Shown here in pieces: positions 1 through 11,480 of a stretch of 64,000 bases of DNA. Source of the stretch: Archilochus colubris (Eukaryota > Chordata > Aves > Apodiformes > Trochilidae); NCBI GenBank assembly GCA_023079485.1, contig CM041083.1, positions 154,584,552 to 154,648,551 on the forward strand, given 5' to 3'. Numbering within the stretch: the first letter of the stretch is position 1; each line of letters starts with the position of its first letter. Both the position numbers and the translations under genes were made by a program. Below the pieces are notes generated by a model. That model made no database searches. It was not told where the DNA came from and was given only the letters and a program-made list of their open reading frames with translations.

Positions 1-627
1 TCCCTGGACCGTCCAATGGTACCTTTGTGTTAAAACTGACTTTTTCTGAATTGCATGAAAATGAGAAAAGTGAAACAGTAAATTAAGTAGTACAACATTA
101 ATAACACTTTCTATCCTAATGAAGACTATGGCTCTGTAAAGCTCTGACTGTTTCTGTAATCTTCTAGCTTGAAATACATTTTAAATGATGCAGCAGGGGG
201 ACATAATAGAAACTTCCTTAAGTTATAAATGCTTCATATAATAGATAAATCATGCTCCAGTGCCATCAACACAATTTAAATGAAAACTGTAATAAACACA
301 TTGTCATTTCAAAGGTAAGATGTAAAGCGTTTGTAAACATTCAAGGAAGAAAATCAATAAACTAGGTAGATTGGTTCAGGTTGATGCTTAAGAGCTTTTT
401 TGAAGGGCATCTGAATCTATGCTACATATAAAGACTAAGAGGAATGCAGAATGTTCCAAATTAATTTCCACAATGTGGATAACCAAATTAAAGTAGGGTG
501 TTAGAGCAAATACCTTTTTTTGTTGTTATGTATATTTTCATATTGTTAGGTAAATACAAACAGAAAAGTGAATTCGAATATGTTGGGTTGTTAGTTTGAA
601 ACAAAAAAGATAAAGCAGCCCTGAGGA
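1..627. other. AT-rich unique DNA, no gene seen
   Basis: No open frame with coding character and no recognisable repeat was seen. The stretch is AT-rich and runs directly into a CR1 remnant. Confidence 0.5.
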
Positions 628-888
628 GATAGATCTCAGAATGCTGGTAGACAATATGTTAACCCTGAGCCAGCCAAGTACCCTTGTGGTAGGGCAGTGG
701 TATCCTGGGATGAATAAAGAGTGTGGCCAGTACATAGAAAGTCATCCTACCCCTGTATTCTTCCATAGTGAGGAATGCAATGTTCAGTTCTGGATGCAAT
801 CCTGTGTAATGTATTCTAGAAAATCCTGCTTTATCAGGGGCATTGGACTAGATGATTTCCAGAGGCCCCTTCCAATTCATTGATTTGG
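628..888 (+). mobile_element. CR1: CR1 LINE remnant, 3' part with internal deletion
   Basis: The plus strand follows the CR1 reverse-transcriptase C-terminal region. A segment near 645-690 matches the phrase that encodes 'DN..L..SQ' in better copies. The stretch near 719-805 corresponds to the 'SR..VILPLYS...Q FW' region. The end, near 842-880, has the 3'UTR phrase ending in TTCCAATTCATTGATT, a decayed form of the CR1 tail. Intervening blocks are missing and the frame is broken, so this is an old, inert copy. Identification is by comparison with the cleaner CR1 copies in this window. Confidence 0.75.
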
Positions 889-1059
889 GTATTCAATGAA
901 AATTTATTTTTAAGTTCTGAAAATGTTGTTCACTTGAACAAGAGTTTAGTTTTGTTTTATTAAAATTTAAACAAAATGCACAGAGCTTTCTTTATTACAT
1001 TCTACAACTCTGAAATCAACATCCAATGTTCTCCTTTGATTCACTGTGCATGTCATCTC

Positions 1060-1320
1060 ATCAGGAAGCATTGTGAGGTTCACCAGTCAGCATATATCCT
1101 TGGTAAATCCAAGCTGACTATTCCCAAACTCCTTCTTTCCTTCATGTGTTTAGGCATACTCTCAGGAAAAAAAATGCTGCCAAATCTTCCTTGGACTGAG
1201 GTTATGCTGACTGCCTTGTAGTTCCCTGGACCCTTCTTAATCTCTTTTTTAGGATGGTCAGGACGTTTGCCTAATATTATCACTGGACTGACTATTTCCC
1301 AAAAGATCTTATTCTACCTA
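1060..1320 (-). mobile_element. CR1: CR1 LINE remnant, N-terminal RT fragment
   Basis: On the minus strand a 67-codon open stretch (1283 to 1080) contains KKGPGNYKAVSITSVQG. This is the degraded equivalent of the 'KKGQKEDPGNYRPVSLTSVPG' block, written here in two parts (KKGQKEDPGNY, RPVSLTSVPG), seen in the CR1 copy at 42.6 kb. This is the start of the fingers domain of the LINE RT. Both ends stop abruptly and no CR1 tail follows, so it is an isolated internal fragment, probably separated from its 3' half by deletion. Confidence 0.75.
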
Positions 1321-2544
1321 CTGATGTACTCAGGCTATTTATGAAACAAAGTGCATGTGACCTAAAAAGCATTATGGATTTGATTAAGGCCTTATTGACA
1401 GAAACAGATATTTGAAGGGGTTTTTTAGTTTATTCTATATGCATTTACGTGTCCTTAATATGGTGATTAAATCCTTAGACTATGAAATCAAAAATTACTG
1501 TGCTTGATCAGAAATAGTTTTCCACTCTGGAAATCTTGTTTTTCAGTCATATCCACTAACTATGTTGACAGTGATAGCTGTTTATCAATATTATTTAAGA
1601 ATACACACTTGGGGAAAAGGAGATACATTTAAATATATTTAACAGGATATAAAAATGAGAGACATTTGATTTTTTTAAGACTATTGGCAGAGTAAGTACA
1701 GCGTAAGATTGCATTGTAGTTTAGAAGGCCAGGAACAAGATTGTTTAGTTATGGTACTATAATATTGTTGATTGCACTGCTCTCAGGTTTTTTGCAAACT
1801 GAGCAGCATATAAATTCAGCTTGCAGAAATCTCAGTTAAGAACATTCACTCTTTTGTCACTATAGATTTTTAATACTACAGAAATCTGTATTAAGTTTCT
1901 ATACTACTTATTCTAATTTATTTTTGGACTTACTGAACTATCCTGATGTTATACTCTACAAAACTTTAAGTATGTAAAGTCAAGAAATTAAAAGAAAGCA
2001 ATATATCTTATTTAGCTATCGTGTAGCGATGGAACTGAGCCAGGAGAAAAAATTGAAAAATATGCTGTTCACTTGATCAATTGTACTCTGCAAGTATTAA
2101 AGTTAAGCATTTGTCAAAGCAAGATCAAAAAGACTGAAACAGTTGTTATCAGCCCTTATAAACTGTCCAAAAGTCCTGGCTGCAATTTCCAAACTATTGC
2201 CAAAGGTGATAGGTACAGAGCAGGTAATGAACTACTCCTACTGAATTAGTACATGGAAGAAAATTTCTACATTTCTGATACCAATTCAGTTTGCTAACTT
2301 ACATATTTTTTGTTAAATGTCAGTTTCCTATGGGATGTCAGACTGTATTTTTTGAGCCTCGCTACCTCTGAAATGGATTGGAGCAGATGAGCAACACCTT
2401 TGAGTGTAAGTATTAAATTTCAATAAATGATCAGATTACATATGATAAAGTCTTAGGCTTCAATCTAGCATGGCATCTCTCTGGTTCTCCAAGCCTCAGG
2501 AGCCAGAAGGTCACTGACTAGATATTGCAAGTGTGATAGATGTT

Positions 2545-2624
2545 TGTTTGTTTGTTTATTTTTGGTTTTTATGGGCTTGGTTTTTTGGTTTTTTGTTTGT
2601 TTGTTTGTTTATTTGTTTTTTAAG
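2545..2624. repeat. T/G-rich low-complexity tract, (TTTG)n-like
   Basis: Consecutive TTTG and TTTA units, interrupted by GG-containing T runs, with strong T/G against A/C strand bias. Confidence 0.85.
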
Positions 2625-3345
2625 CCAATTGAACTGAGTCTAGGAAGTACAGCTGCTCAGAAAGTGATTCTGGAAAACAAATCTCTTTCCCTGCTGCCTG
2701 CTTCTGTTTATCCTCATTAACCTTAACTGCTGGTATGAAAACAAAATATTGAACAAATTGCTCCAGGCAGCAGTGCATTTTGCTTCCTCTGTCAATCTAG
2801 GTTACAGTTCTGGCTACCTGAGTTCATAACGCTAATTGAATTGATTTAAAACAATGCTTTTGTGATTGTGGAAATTGCTACAAGCTACAGACTAGGGAGG
2901 AATTCTCTACAAATTTCCACTTTTGTATATTAAGCTAATATTGATGAACAAGTTTGTAAACTACTTTAACAACAGAAAATTCCACTGAAATTTACTGTAG
3001 CTATTTTTCCTTGTCTTTCCAACCCTATATCCATTTTGCTTTATGCTGTCTCTAAGTCTTTATCATACAAAAAAATAGCATGATATCCTTTGAAAGAAAA
3101 GAAGGCTTGTAGTGACATTTATAAAAGTGTTATTTTTCTTTTCATTTTCCTTTCCTATTGGTAGCATTGGCAAAAAAAAATACTATTGTTTGATCTTAAA
3201 GGGCTTCCTTAAAATTTATTTGCAGATCACAATTCAAGAAGTATATAAACACTAAAGGTAATACTGACAGCCACAAACATTTAATAATCAAACCAGGTCC
3301 ATCAAAATAATAAATTCATTCTACAGAAATTATAAATATTATTTA

Positions 3346-3430
3346 TTAATAATATATTATATATATAATATATTGTTTATATATTGTATATTATATTTTA
3401 TATATATATTGCAAATATATATATTTGCAA
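3346..3430. repeat. AT-rich palindromic zone
   Basis: About 85 bp almost wholly of A and T, ending in a perfect 22-bp palindrome at 3409-3430 (TTGCAAAT...ATTTGCAA). The AT stretch itself is quasi-palindromic, so it could extrude a cruciform. The flanking octamers resemble POU-type sites, but that is weak evidence. Confidence 0.8.
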
Positions 3431-5000
3431 ATAGATAAAAATTAGTACTAGAAACTTTATAATCGGAACTGTGAGTTCTTTATAAGAATTAATAACTAAA
3501 TCATACAACTACATCATATTAATAACTACACAAGCTCTAAGAAGAATCGTCAGTTTACTTTCCTGGGAAGGATAGAAAAATCCTATTATTTTATTTTTCC
3601 CCTCCAAACAGACCCATAACACAGCTAAAACAGAGCACCCTAGTGATTTCTGTTAAGAAAATTAAGCCCATCACAGCCAGAGCCAGTATACGTATATAAA
3701 GAAAACTCACTAGGAAAAAAAAAAAAAAAAGGCTTCTTGATTAATTTACAGTGTAGTGGAGATATGAATATGATTTTTAACTCATCTAAGTATTTCAACA
3801 TTGCTTGAAGGTATTTGAGTCCATTTGGCACTTCCTTAGAAGCATTAATTTAATTCCAGTCTTCAGTACAGAGTAGATCATGAGGAAAAATAGGCATAAT
3901 TAAATTTCTCTTTGCTGCTATGATTCTTTAGTCACCAGAATGACTCAGAGTTATTCACAGATAGCACAATGTTGATGAACTCGGACACTGCTCCTTATAT
4001 GTAAAGAGCAAAGGTTTACAAGGTGAAACCCTAGGATAAGACAGCCATCCTTAAGACCTTTATAAAAGTCACCTTTATAACACCACTTCATATCAGTTCT
4101 ACCAAGCAGTAGATTTTTGTACCTTCCTCAGGAAGTCAAACCACACTGTGCAGTATGTTATTTACAGATTTATGCTCATAACTTTTACTTTTATAATTTA
4201 CTATTTTATATACACAGATATTTAGTGAAATTTTATCTGAAAGGAGATACTTTCTTTTTAATAAAAACTTTTCTCTAAGTAAAAGATATGTTTTAGTTTT
4301 GTTCTCTGGAGATGAATAAAAAGCATTTAGCCTCTATGGGCTGAGGGCCTTTATAATTTCAGATTTTAATATAAGACAGGAAAGTAACAGTATTTAAATA
4401 TGATCTTGTGCATGGGTGGGAATATATATGTATTTTCATTACATTTGGAAAACCACCAAATGCATGTGGCTAATAACAATGTTTAGTAGATTACATAGAC
4501 CTTATGATTAAATACAGAAAAAATGTCAAATTCATGAAGAAACAACCTAGAATGACAAATACCTTGAACTGGAATCATGTTCTAACTTTTACTCTGAAAG
4601 GAATGTTGAGGAATTTTTGACAAATAGCATTCTTCATAACTGGACACCAGAGATCATTACCTAATTGATGTAATGGATGGTGGGTTAACCCACAATCAAA
4701 GATTAATGTAACGTTTCTGGGACTACTGGAAACATTGTCTGAGGTTAAGTCTAATAAAAGAAGAAAATAAAACATTCTCTTCAACAATAAAGTGAAAGTT
4801 AAAAAAAAGAAATAAGTAAAAAGAACCAGTAGTGAAAATTAAATATATAAATTAAAAAATTAAAAAAGATATTTTATTTTTAAACATATTGATTATTGTT
4901 TATATACAATCCTTTTCTTATTATTTTATTTCTGAATTTTTCCTCAAGCACTTATGGTAAAAGCGAAATATTAATTTTCTTTAAAAAAAAACAAGTTAAG

Positions 5001-6262
5001 AATCATAGAATGGGTTGGGTTGGAAGGGATCTTAAAGTTCATCTTGTTCCAAACATTCTACCAGGGACTGGGATACCTTGCAGTACATCGGGTTGCTCAA
5101 AGCCCTGCTGAGTCCAGCCTTGAATACGTCCAGGGAGGAAGCATCCTCACATTCCCTTGGCAACTTCATCCAGGGTCTCACCATATTTACAAGTAATTTC
5201 TTCCTAATGTCTAATCTAAATCTACCCTCTTTCATCTTAAAACCATTACCCCTTGTCCTATCTCTACATGCTCTTGTAAAAAGTCACTCCCCAGCTTTTC
5301 TGTAGGCCACCTTCAGGTATGGGAAGGCTAGTGGTAGGTCTACCCAGAGACTTTTCTTTTCCAGCCTGAACAACTCCAACTCTCTCAGGCTGTCTTCATT
5401 GGAAAAGTGCTCCAGCCCTCTTATCATCTTCTTGGACCTCCTCTGAACTCAGTCCAGCAGCTCCACATCCTTCTTATGCTGGGACCCAAGAACTGGACAC
5501 AGCTCTCCCTGTGACATCTCACAAGAGCAGAACACAGGGAGAGAATCAACTCTCTTGACCTGCTGGCCGTGCCTCTTTTGGTGCAGCCCAGGATGTCAGG
5601 ATATGGTTGGCTTTCTGAGCTGCAAGTGCATATTGCCAGCTCATGCTGAGATTCTTACCAACCAGCACCCCCAAGTCCTTCTCCTCAGAGCTGCTCTTAA
5701 TCCATTCTCCACTCAACCTGTGTTGGTGTTTGGGATTGCCCCAGCACAGCTGTAGGACCTTGCATTTGGTCTCACTTAATGAGGCTAATGTGGAACCACC
5801 TCTGAAGCCTGCCAAGGACCCTCTGGATGGTTTCCTTTCCTTCCAGTCTGTTGGTAACATCACATACACTGGTGTTCTTAGCAAACTTGCTGAGGGTGAA
5901 CGCAGTCCCACTGTTGCCTACAAAGATGTTAAGCAGTGCCAATCCTTGTGGAATGCCACTTTCCACTGGCCTCTACTTGGACATCAAATTGATGACCAAA
6001 ACTCTTTGCAACCATTCAGTCCATGCTTTGCAGATATCCAGGTAGATGATATCAGTTGCTTTTCCCTTATCCACCAGCACTGTAGCCCTTTTTTAGAAGG
6101 CCAACAAGTTTATCAGGCACAATGTGCCCTTGGTGAAGCCATACAGGCTGTCACAAATCAAATCCTAATTTTCCAGGTGCCTTAGCATAGTTTCAAAGAG
6201 GATCTGCTCCATGATCTTCCTGGGCACAGAGCTGAAACTGAGATTTCATATTCATTATATCC
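5001..6262 (-). mobile_element. CR1: CR1 LINE, 5'-truncated and decayed, about 1.26 kb
   Basis: The element reads on the minus strand. Its 3' end is at 5001, where AATCATAGAATGGGTTGG is the reverse complement of a CR1 tail with one octamer left. Moving upstream there is a C-terminal fragment (peptide FRLDIRKKLLVNMVRPW...LPRE at 5032-5235), then a broken central RT region ([24 protein letters not shown] within 5546-5911). The segment at 5772-5966 reads SGIPQGLALLNIF.GNSG, the degraded [11 protein letters not shown] block, followed by SKFAKNT where an active copy has FADDT. The copy ends near 6262, in the region coding the RT N-terminal part. Frameshifts and stops occur throughout, so it cannot make protein. 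Confidence 0.93.
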
Positions 6263-6472
6263 CCAGCTTCTTAAGACTTAAGCTTCTTGTGTAATTTTTT
6301 TGTGTCTAATATATGAGTCAGTTAACTCCATGAATGAGTTCCTGGCTTCTGTTTTCTAAGGTTCTTACCCTTATGAGAGAAGATATGAGAGGGTGCCCAT
6401 GAATAAAGTTCCTATGAGAAGTTCTAAATCAGTGCTATGATCCACAAGAATGTAAGATTAAGCTAAAAATTT

Positions 6473-6493
6473 AAAAAAAAAAAAAAAAAAAAA
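6473..6493. repeat. poly-A run, 21 nt
   Basis: An uninterrupted run of 21 A. The sequence upstream (6265-6470) is not recognised as a retrocopy, and no polyadenylation signal is clearly placed. Confidence 0.8.
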
Positions 6494-6595
6494 GCATCTA
6501 AAGTTAATTCTACCACAGGACATTTTTCACAATACTACTAACAGTATAATTGATACTGGCCTTGGGCAGGGTCCCAACAGCAAAAAGATCTTAGC

Positions 6596-6648
6596 TTTTG
6601 TGTAATGGTATTTTGTATAATGGTATTACTTTTTGTGTAATGGTATTC
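6596..6648. repeat. three imperfect 16-20 bp tandem units
   Basis: Three copies of a unit around GTAATGGTATT, the second reading GTATAATGGTATT, in direct succession. Confidence 0.8.
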
Positions 6649-9464
6649 AACCTGAGCCCAGAGAATGTGCATTAAGCTGATCATAAATGAAGTTTTATTT
6701 TACTCACTTGCTGCACAAGAGCTCTCAACTAATGTAAATTAGTTACAACATAAAAAATGTAAATCATGATTACAGTAGTTTAACTTTTTTATGAAGTCAT
6801 CAGCTGTTCTATAATCACATTGTCCAAAACCAAAATGTAATATTTGTGGGACTGCAACAGAACAGATATTGTTATTCTCAGACCATTTAACAGCACCAAG
6901 TAATATTTTATTGTGGTTGATTAGTTGCAAAGTGAAGGGTCCAAAATATTCACAAGAAAAACTGTATAAAATATAGTTCTTAAAATCTGGAGCTATACTC
7001 CATTGATCAAAGGAATCACTCTAGGACTACTTGTCACATATTTCAACATAGCTCTTCAGCAAGAGGACTATGAACACTGCGGGCAGTGTCGCCTGCCAAG
7101 CAAGAACTATCATCAAAACCAAGCTTTTCACTTATTACAAATGCATTTAAAATTAATATTCCATATCAAAATGTATTTTTTACTTCCAGTAATGATACTA
7201 TTGTATTCTCATACAATATTAAATCAGGCTGTTATTGCAGTTTCCAAGTTTTTATCTAGAAAGCTAGTTTACGTATTTTGCTAGCATCAAACAGTTATAT
7301 ATATCTTACTTATAGTATCTTTTACTTAGAAAAAGCTATTTCTTTTTCTTGTCACAAGTATCTGAACTAAATGTTAAGCATAACTTTCTGATCTGTAAAG
7401 TGAAACACCAACAGTGAATGAAATTATCTTCCCAAAGTCTTACACTAAATTAATGGAATCATTAATAATCTGAAAACAGCTAATGTTGGATCTAGAAAAA
7501 TTTTAAGACATCATCAATCTGATGAAATGTTAATAGGACTGTATTGCCAACAATATAGTCACATTATACTTTAATTTGCATTTCTACTTTTCCTGGTTTG
7601 CATGGACACTCAGTGCTAAGAAGTGAAAAGCAATTAATTGAGTTACAGGAATAGGGTAACACTTGTGCAAGGAATCAGATCTCTGAAAGGAGGTGGTCAG
7701 TCACTGTGCAGTGGCAATGGGACCCTTTGCTGCAAGGGTTCCTGCACTGGCCTCTTTGGACTGTAAGAAACTTCAAACCACTGTTCTATTCAGTGCTTAT
7801 AAACTATGTAGTTCCAGGTCCCATGTTACCACCTCAATACATTTATCATTTACTATGCCTTTGTATACAGATAGTTTCTATACTAATTGATAAACTGTAT
7901 CTACTACAAGACATCTTTTAAATATCTGAGCTACATACAAAAAAACTGTGACTTGGTCATTCCTGAAGAAATTAATTTGTAGTATCTTTTTACCAATACT
8001 ACATCTTGATCATTTCTGTAAAAAGCCTTTGGGACACTGCACCAAGGATGTTTGATAACACTTTTAGGCATGCAAATTGCACTAGATACAGTAGCAATGA
8101 CATTGGGGTGGATGAATACAGAGGGAGAAATAGAACTGTCAAAAATTCCCACCTGCAGGGTTCTTGTCTAATAAAAAAATCCATTTTGTTTCAAGCTGGT
8201 GTGTTGTCTCACACCAGTCCATTACCTCACCTATTCAGATAACTTGCTGAGAAGTTCCTGGCTACCCAAGGGATTAATGATTTAGGTGCTTGTGAATAAA
8301 TGTACAAGCATAACCCTGGTACTCACAATTACAGCTGAAAAACAAAAATTATTTTCAGATTTATAAGTCACTGATAACTATCACTCTTAGTCACTAAACC
8401 CTACCACTCTTGTCAAATCTGGAACCACACCTACAAATGCAGTTATTTTTTATTTGATATTTATCACAAAATATTCACTGTGTCCATCCTCTTTTTATAC
8501 AACCTTGACAAGACAAATAAACACTACAGTGTCCTGTATTTTAGATATTGAGCAGTAAAGAAAGCCTACTCTTCTGAGAATTTTTGTTGCCTGCTATAGC
8601 GTTTGTCTTCATGATAGCTGAAGGTCTAAGTTCTATCTATTATAGTTTTTTAAGAACTATCTGGTACTCACTGAGACAAAGATTTTTGCTGCTGATGCAG
8701 CTAAAATTAATGAAGTGGCAAAGAAGCTATATGACCTCTCAGGGCAGTGATCCACACTCCCTGCAGCAACCATGCAGAACAGATTTATTTCTTTACTAGA
8801 GCTACTCATAGTTTCACTTTACTAAAACTAGAGACAACACTGAGTTTTGCAGAAAGACACTTTAAATACCTTTTTTGTTGCTTTGTTTATGGAGTGACCA
8901 TGCTTATCTTGCTGCAATAGCTAATGTTAAATAATACTCATCTTTATAGTGTTCTCTCATCTATTGGTGCAATATCAGCACAATAGCAAAGTGTGATGAT
9001 TCTTTCTCTTTTGTCCTTTACCCCTTATTGTCACCTACATGATTTGAAGACAAAGCACGGAATCCCTGTTGGTGATAAATGGCAGATAAAAATCTTCTGT
9101 CAAGGTTAGTGATTAGGCTGCAAGAGGTAAAACCTCCACTATACCTTTCAGGAGTCATGGAATGTTACCTTAGCTTGCCGAGGTAAAGTGCAAGAATGTG
9201 GACAAAATAAGCACCAATATTTGGCTTCTTACAGCTTTGTCTCATACAAAAAAATGACCAGTTGAAGGAAATGGATTCTAAGAAATCTGGCACTGTGTAC
9301 ATAATTTACAGTACACACACACTTCAGATTATATAGATTTTGAAACTGATTACTATGAACTGGTAGCTTCCCCGTGTGAGTACACTGTTGTTTTATAATA
9401 CAAAGAATCATAATCCAAATAAGATAGGATAGCATAGGCACTGCTTTTTAAAATGTTTTTGAGA

Positions 9465-9487
9465 TTATTTATTTATTTATTTATTTT
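9465..9487. repeat. (ATTT)n microsatellite
   Basis: Five to six ATTT units in direct succession. Confidence 0.9.
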
Positions 9488-11216
9488 AAATCACTATGTT
9501 TTCACTAATCCATGGATCACTATTTTTCATTTGTGATTCGAGAGGTATCAATTATGTTTGTGTGTCTAACAGAAGAGTCAGTTTATTCCACAGATGTCTT
9601 CAAATGAACACTCATCTTCTGATTAACTTATTGATTTTTGACCTCAGCATTCCTCTACCTTTTATCTTCCACTTTTTGGTATATAAATCTGCAAAAGTGA
9701 GAAAAGAATGCTTTGAAAGATCTATGGATTATCTGATGAAATGGTTTACAATCATTACAAATATTTTTTTAACCTTTGCCCAAAAAATCCTGCATCTCCA
9801 TAATACATTCAAACCTAGTAATTAAGAATCATCATTTGTACTTCAGAATGGAGGAACTAGGGTTTACTTGTTCCCAATTCATGAGAAGCACAATGTGTCT
9901 CACGTGTATGTCATTTGCAGTAGATGATATTGTTAAACATCAAGACTTTAAATACACATTGCACATGAAGTATGTTCAAGGCATTTTAAATATTCCTTGC
10001 ATGTATTGCAACTCTAAAATTGACACTCACTATAAGACAATCTTTATTTGAGCACTGGATTTTCTTCTATGTAAACAGCAAGATCAATTTCAAAATTGAT
10101 ATTCATTGTTCATTGACGGCTAATCTGAAATATAAAATTTAAAAAATAATATTTGGTCTTGAAACCAGATGTTCTTTCTTTATCATAAAAGACAGTGAGC
10201 CAGAGGACTGTTGCTTTCTTATTTGAGTAAATCTATATTGCATTTTAATGTGTGAAATGAAGGTAGGATAGCCAGCTTTCTGCAGAAAATGTTTTTGTCC
10301 AGTTCAGTACAAGTGGAAACATAAAATAGGCAAGAAATCCTGTCTCGCTTTACCCATCTTTTTTTTTTAGATTTTATACTTTAAGAAAATAATAACTTAG
10401 TAATATAGCTTATTTCAAGATTGGAGGCTAATATAAACAGCATAAGACTAGTGTTCCCTGTACAGTGGTAATCTAGTATGAAGAAAATAATTTGAAATAC
10501 ATATGACATAAGAGATTATAACAAAGCCTCAAACTGGAAATAATATTTATTTATGAAGAAGAAAATACAGAAAAATAAGAAAAACAATGAAATATGTATT
10601 TTCTAAGTTAAGTTCACATTAATATTATTTGTTGTAGGTATGTGTTTAGATTTGTTTTCTGGTCCACAAGGAAGTCTACAACCTCTTTAATATTTCAGAA
10701 GTATGACATTTAAACAAAAAGGTTTTTACACAAATGTATCAAGAGCTCTAACAGGCACAGGCATTTCATCTACAACTGTAAGCAATTTATTTCTGAGTAT
10801 AGTAATAGGTACGAACTAAGATAGTTTCAAATTAAAACAAATTAAATATAAAACAAATAAAAAATAGTTTATTTTTAGATTGCCCCTATAAAATCCGCAT
10901 GGATAAAGTTATTAGAAATGTGGAAAATGGCTCTTCCATTCCCATGCCATTAATCTTTTACTGACCTTTGGAATTTTTTTATTGCTACCCATCAATTCTG
11001 AGTGCTTTTAAATAAGAACAAATTATTACTGTAATATCTGTAGCAGGTTCCATATTCATCCATCTCCACAATATATCTCTGTCTCACAGACCACGTAAGA
11101 CAGAATCTTATCCCCATCTTTGAACAGGTCTGAGGAATATTTGATAATATTTGATACCAAGAAAAAAACAAAATAACTATGTTTTACAGAGAGCAGACCT
11201 ACATAATGAATTACAT

Positions 11217-11275
11217 GTTACAGAATTATAGAATCATAGAAATATAGAATCAATAGAAATATAGAATCATATCTT
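11217..11275 (-). mobile_element. CR1: Possible CR1 3'-tail scrap
   Basis: Repeated ATAGAATCATAGAA and AATATAGAATCA words resemble the reverse complement of the CR1 terminal octamer array. No CR1 body follows, only an A/C-rich tract, so this could be a relic tail or simple-sequence drift. Confidence 0.4.
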
Positions 11276-11342
11276 AAATTTGAATTACAATAGTAGTAAA
11301 GGTCAAGAGTAAAGAAACTGTATAGAAACATGAAATAGGTGA

Positions 11343-11480
11343 GATGGTAAATCAAAAAACCAAACCAAAACAAAACAAACATGCAAAAAAGAAACCAAAA
11401 CAAGAAATCCAACAAAGAAATAAACAAATAAACAAACACACAAAAAAACCCACAAAAAACCCACAAAAAACCCAAAAAGC
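11343..11480. repeat. A/C-rich low-complexity tract with 11-bp units
   Basis: AAACC, AAAAC and AAACA words throughout. At 11440-11480 there are three near-identical units of about 11 bp (CCCACAAAAAA). The minus strand is accidentally open for about 100 codons across it (Phe/Leu/Cys/Val-rich). That frame is a composition artefact. Confidence 0.85.

Larger units (their letters stand above)
1321..5000. other. AT-rich DNA with simple repeats, no gene seen
   Basis: No coding region is supported. It contains a T/G-rich (TTTG)n tract at about 2545-2624, an AT-palindromic zone at 3346-3430, a 16-A run near 3716 and A-rich stretches near 4800-4870. The short open frames are typical of chance in AT-rich DNA. 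Confidence 0.5.
6263..11216. other. AT-rich DNA, no gene seen
   Basis: About 5 kb without a supported gene or a recognisable transposon. It holds a 21-A run (6473-6493), a three-fold imperfect repeat of TTTGTGTAATGGTATT (6596-6648) and an (ATTT)n tract (9465-9487). The small open frames here (up to 109 codons near 9496) show no recognisable domain, and their amino-acid make-up reflects AT-rich sequence. Confidence 0.5.

Noticed and set aside
5643..6185. 180-codon plus-strand frame
   Set aside because: It is antisense to the decayed CR1 RT at 5001-6262. The coding sense of that element is on the other strand.
9496..9825. 109-codon plus-strand frame as a small gene
   Set aside because: It shows no domain, no splice or promoter context and AT-driven amino-acid use (Ile, Leu, Phe, Asn, Lys). 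Chance frames of this size are expected in 64 kb.
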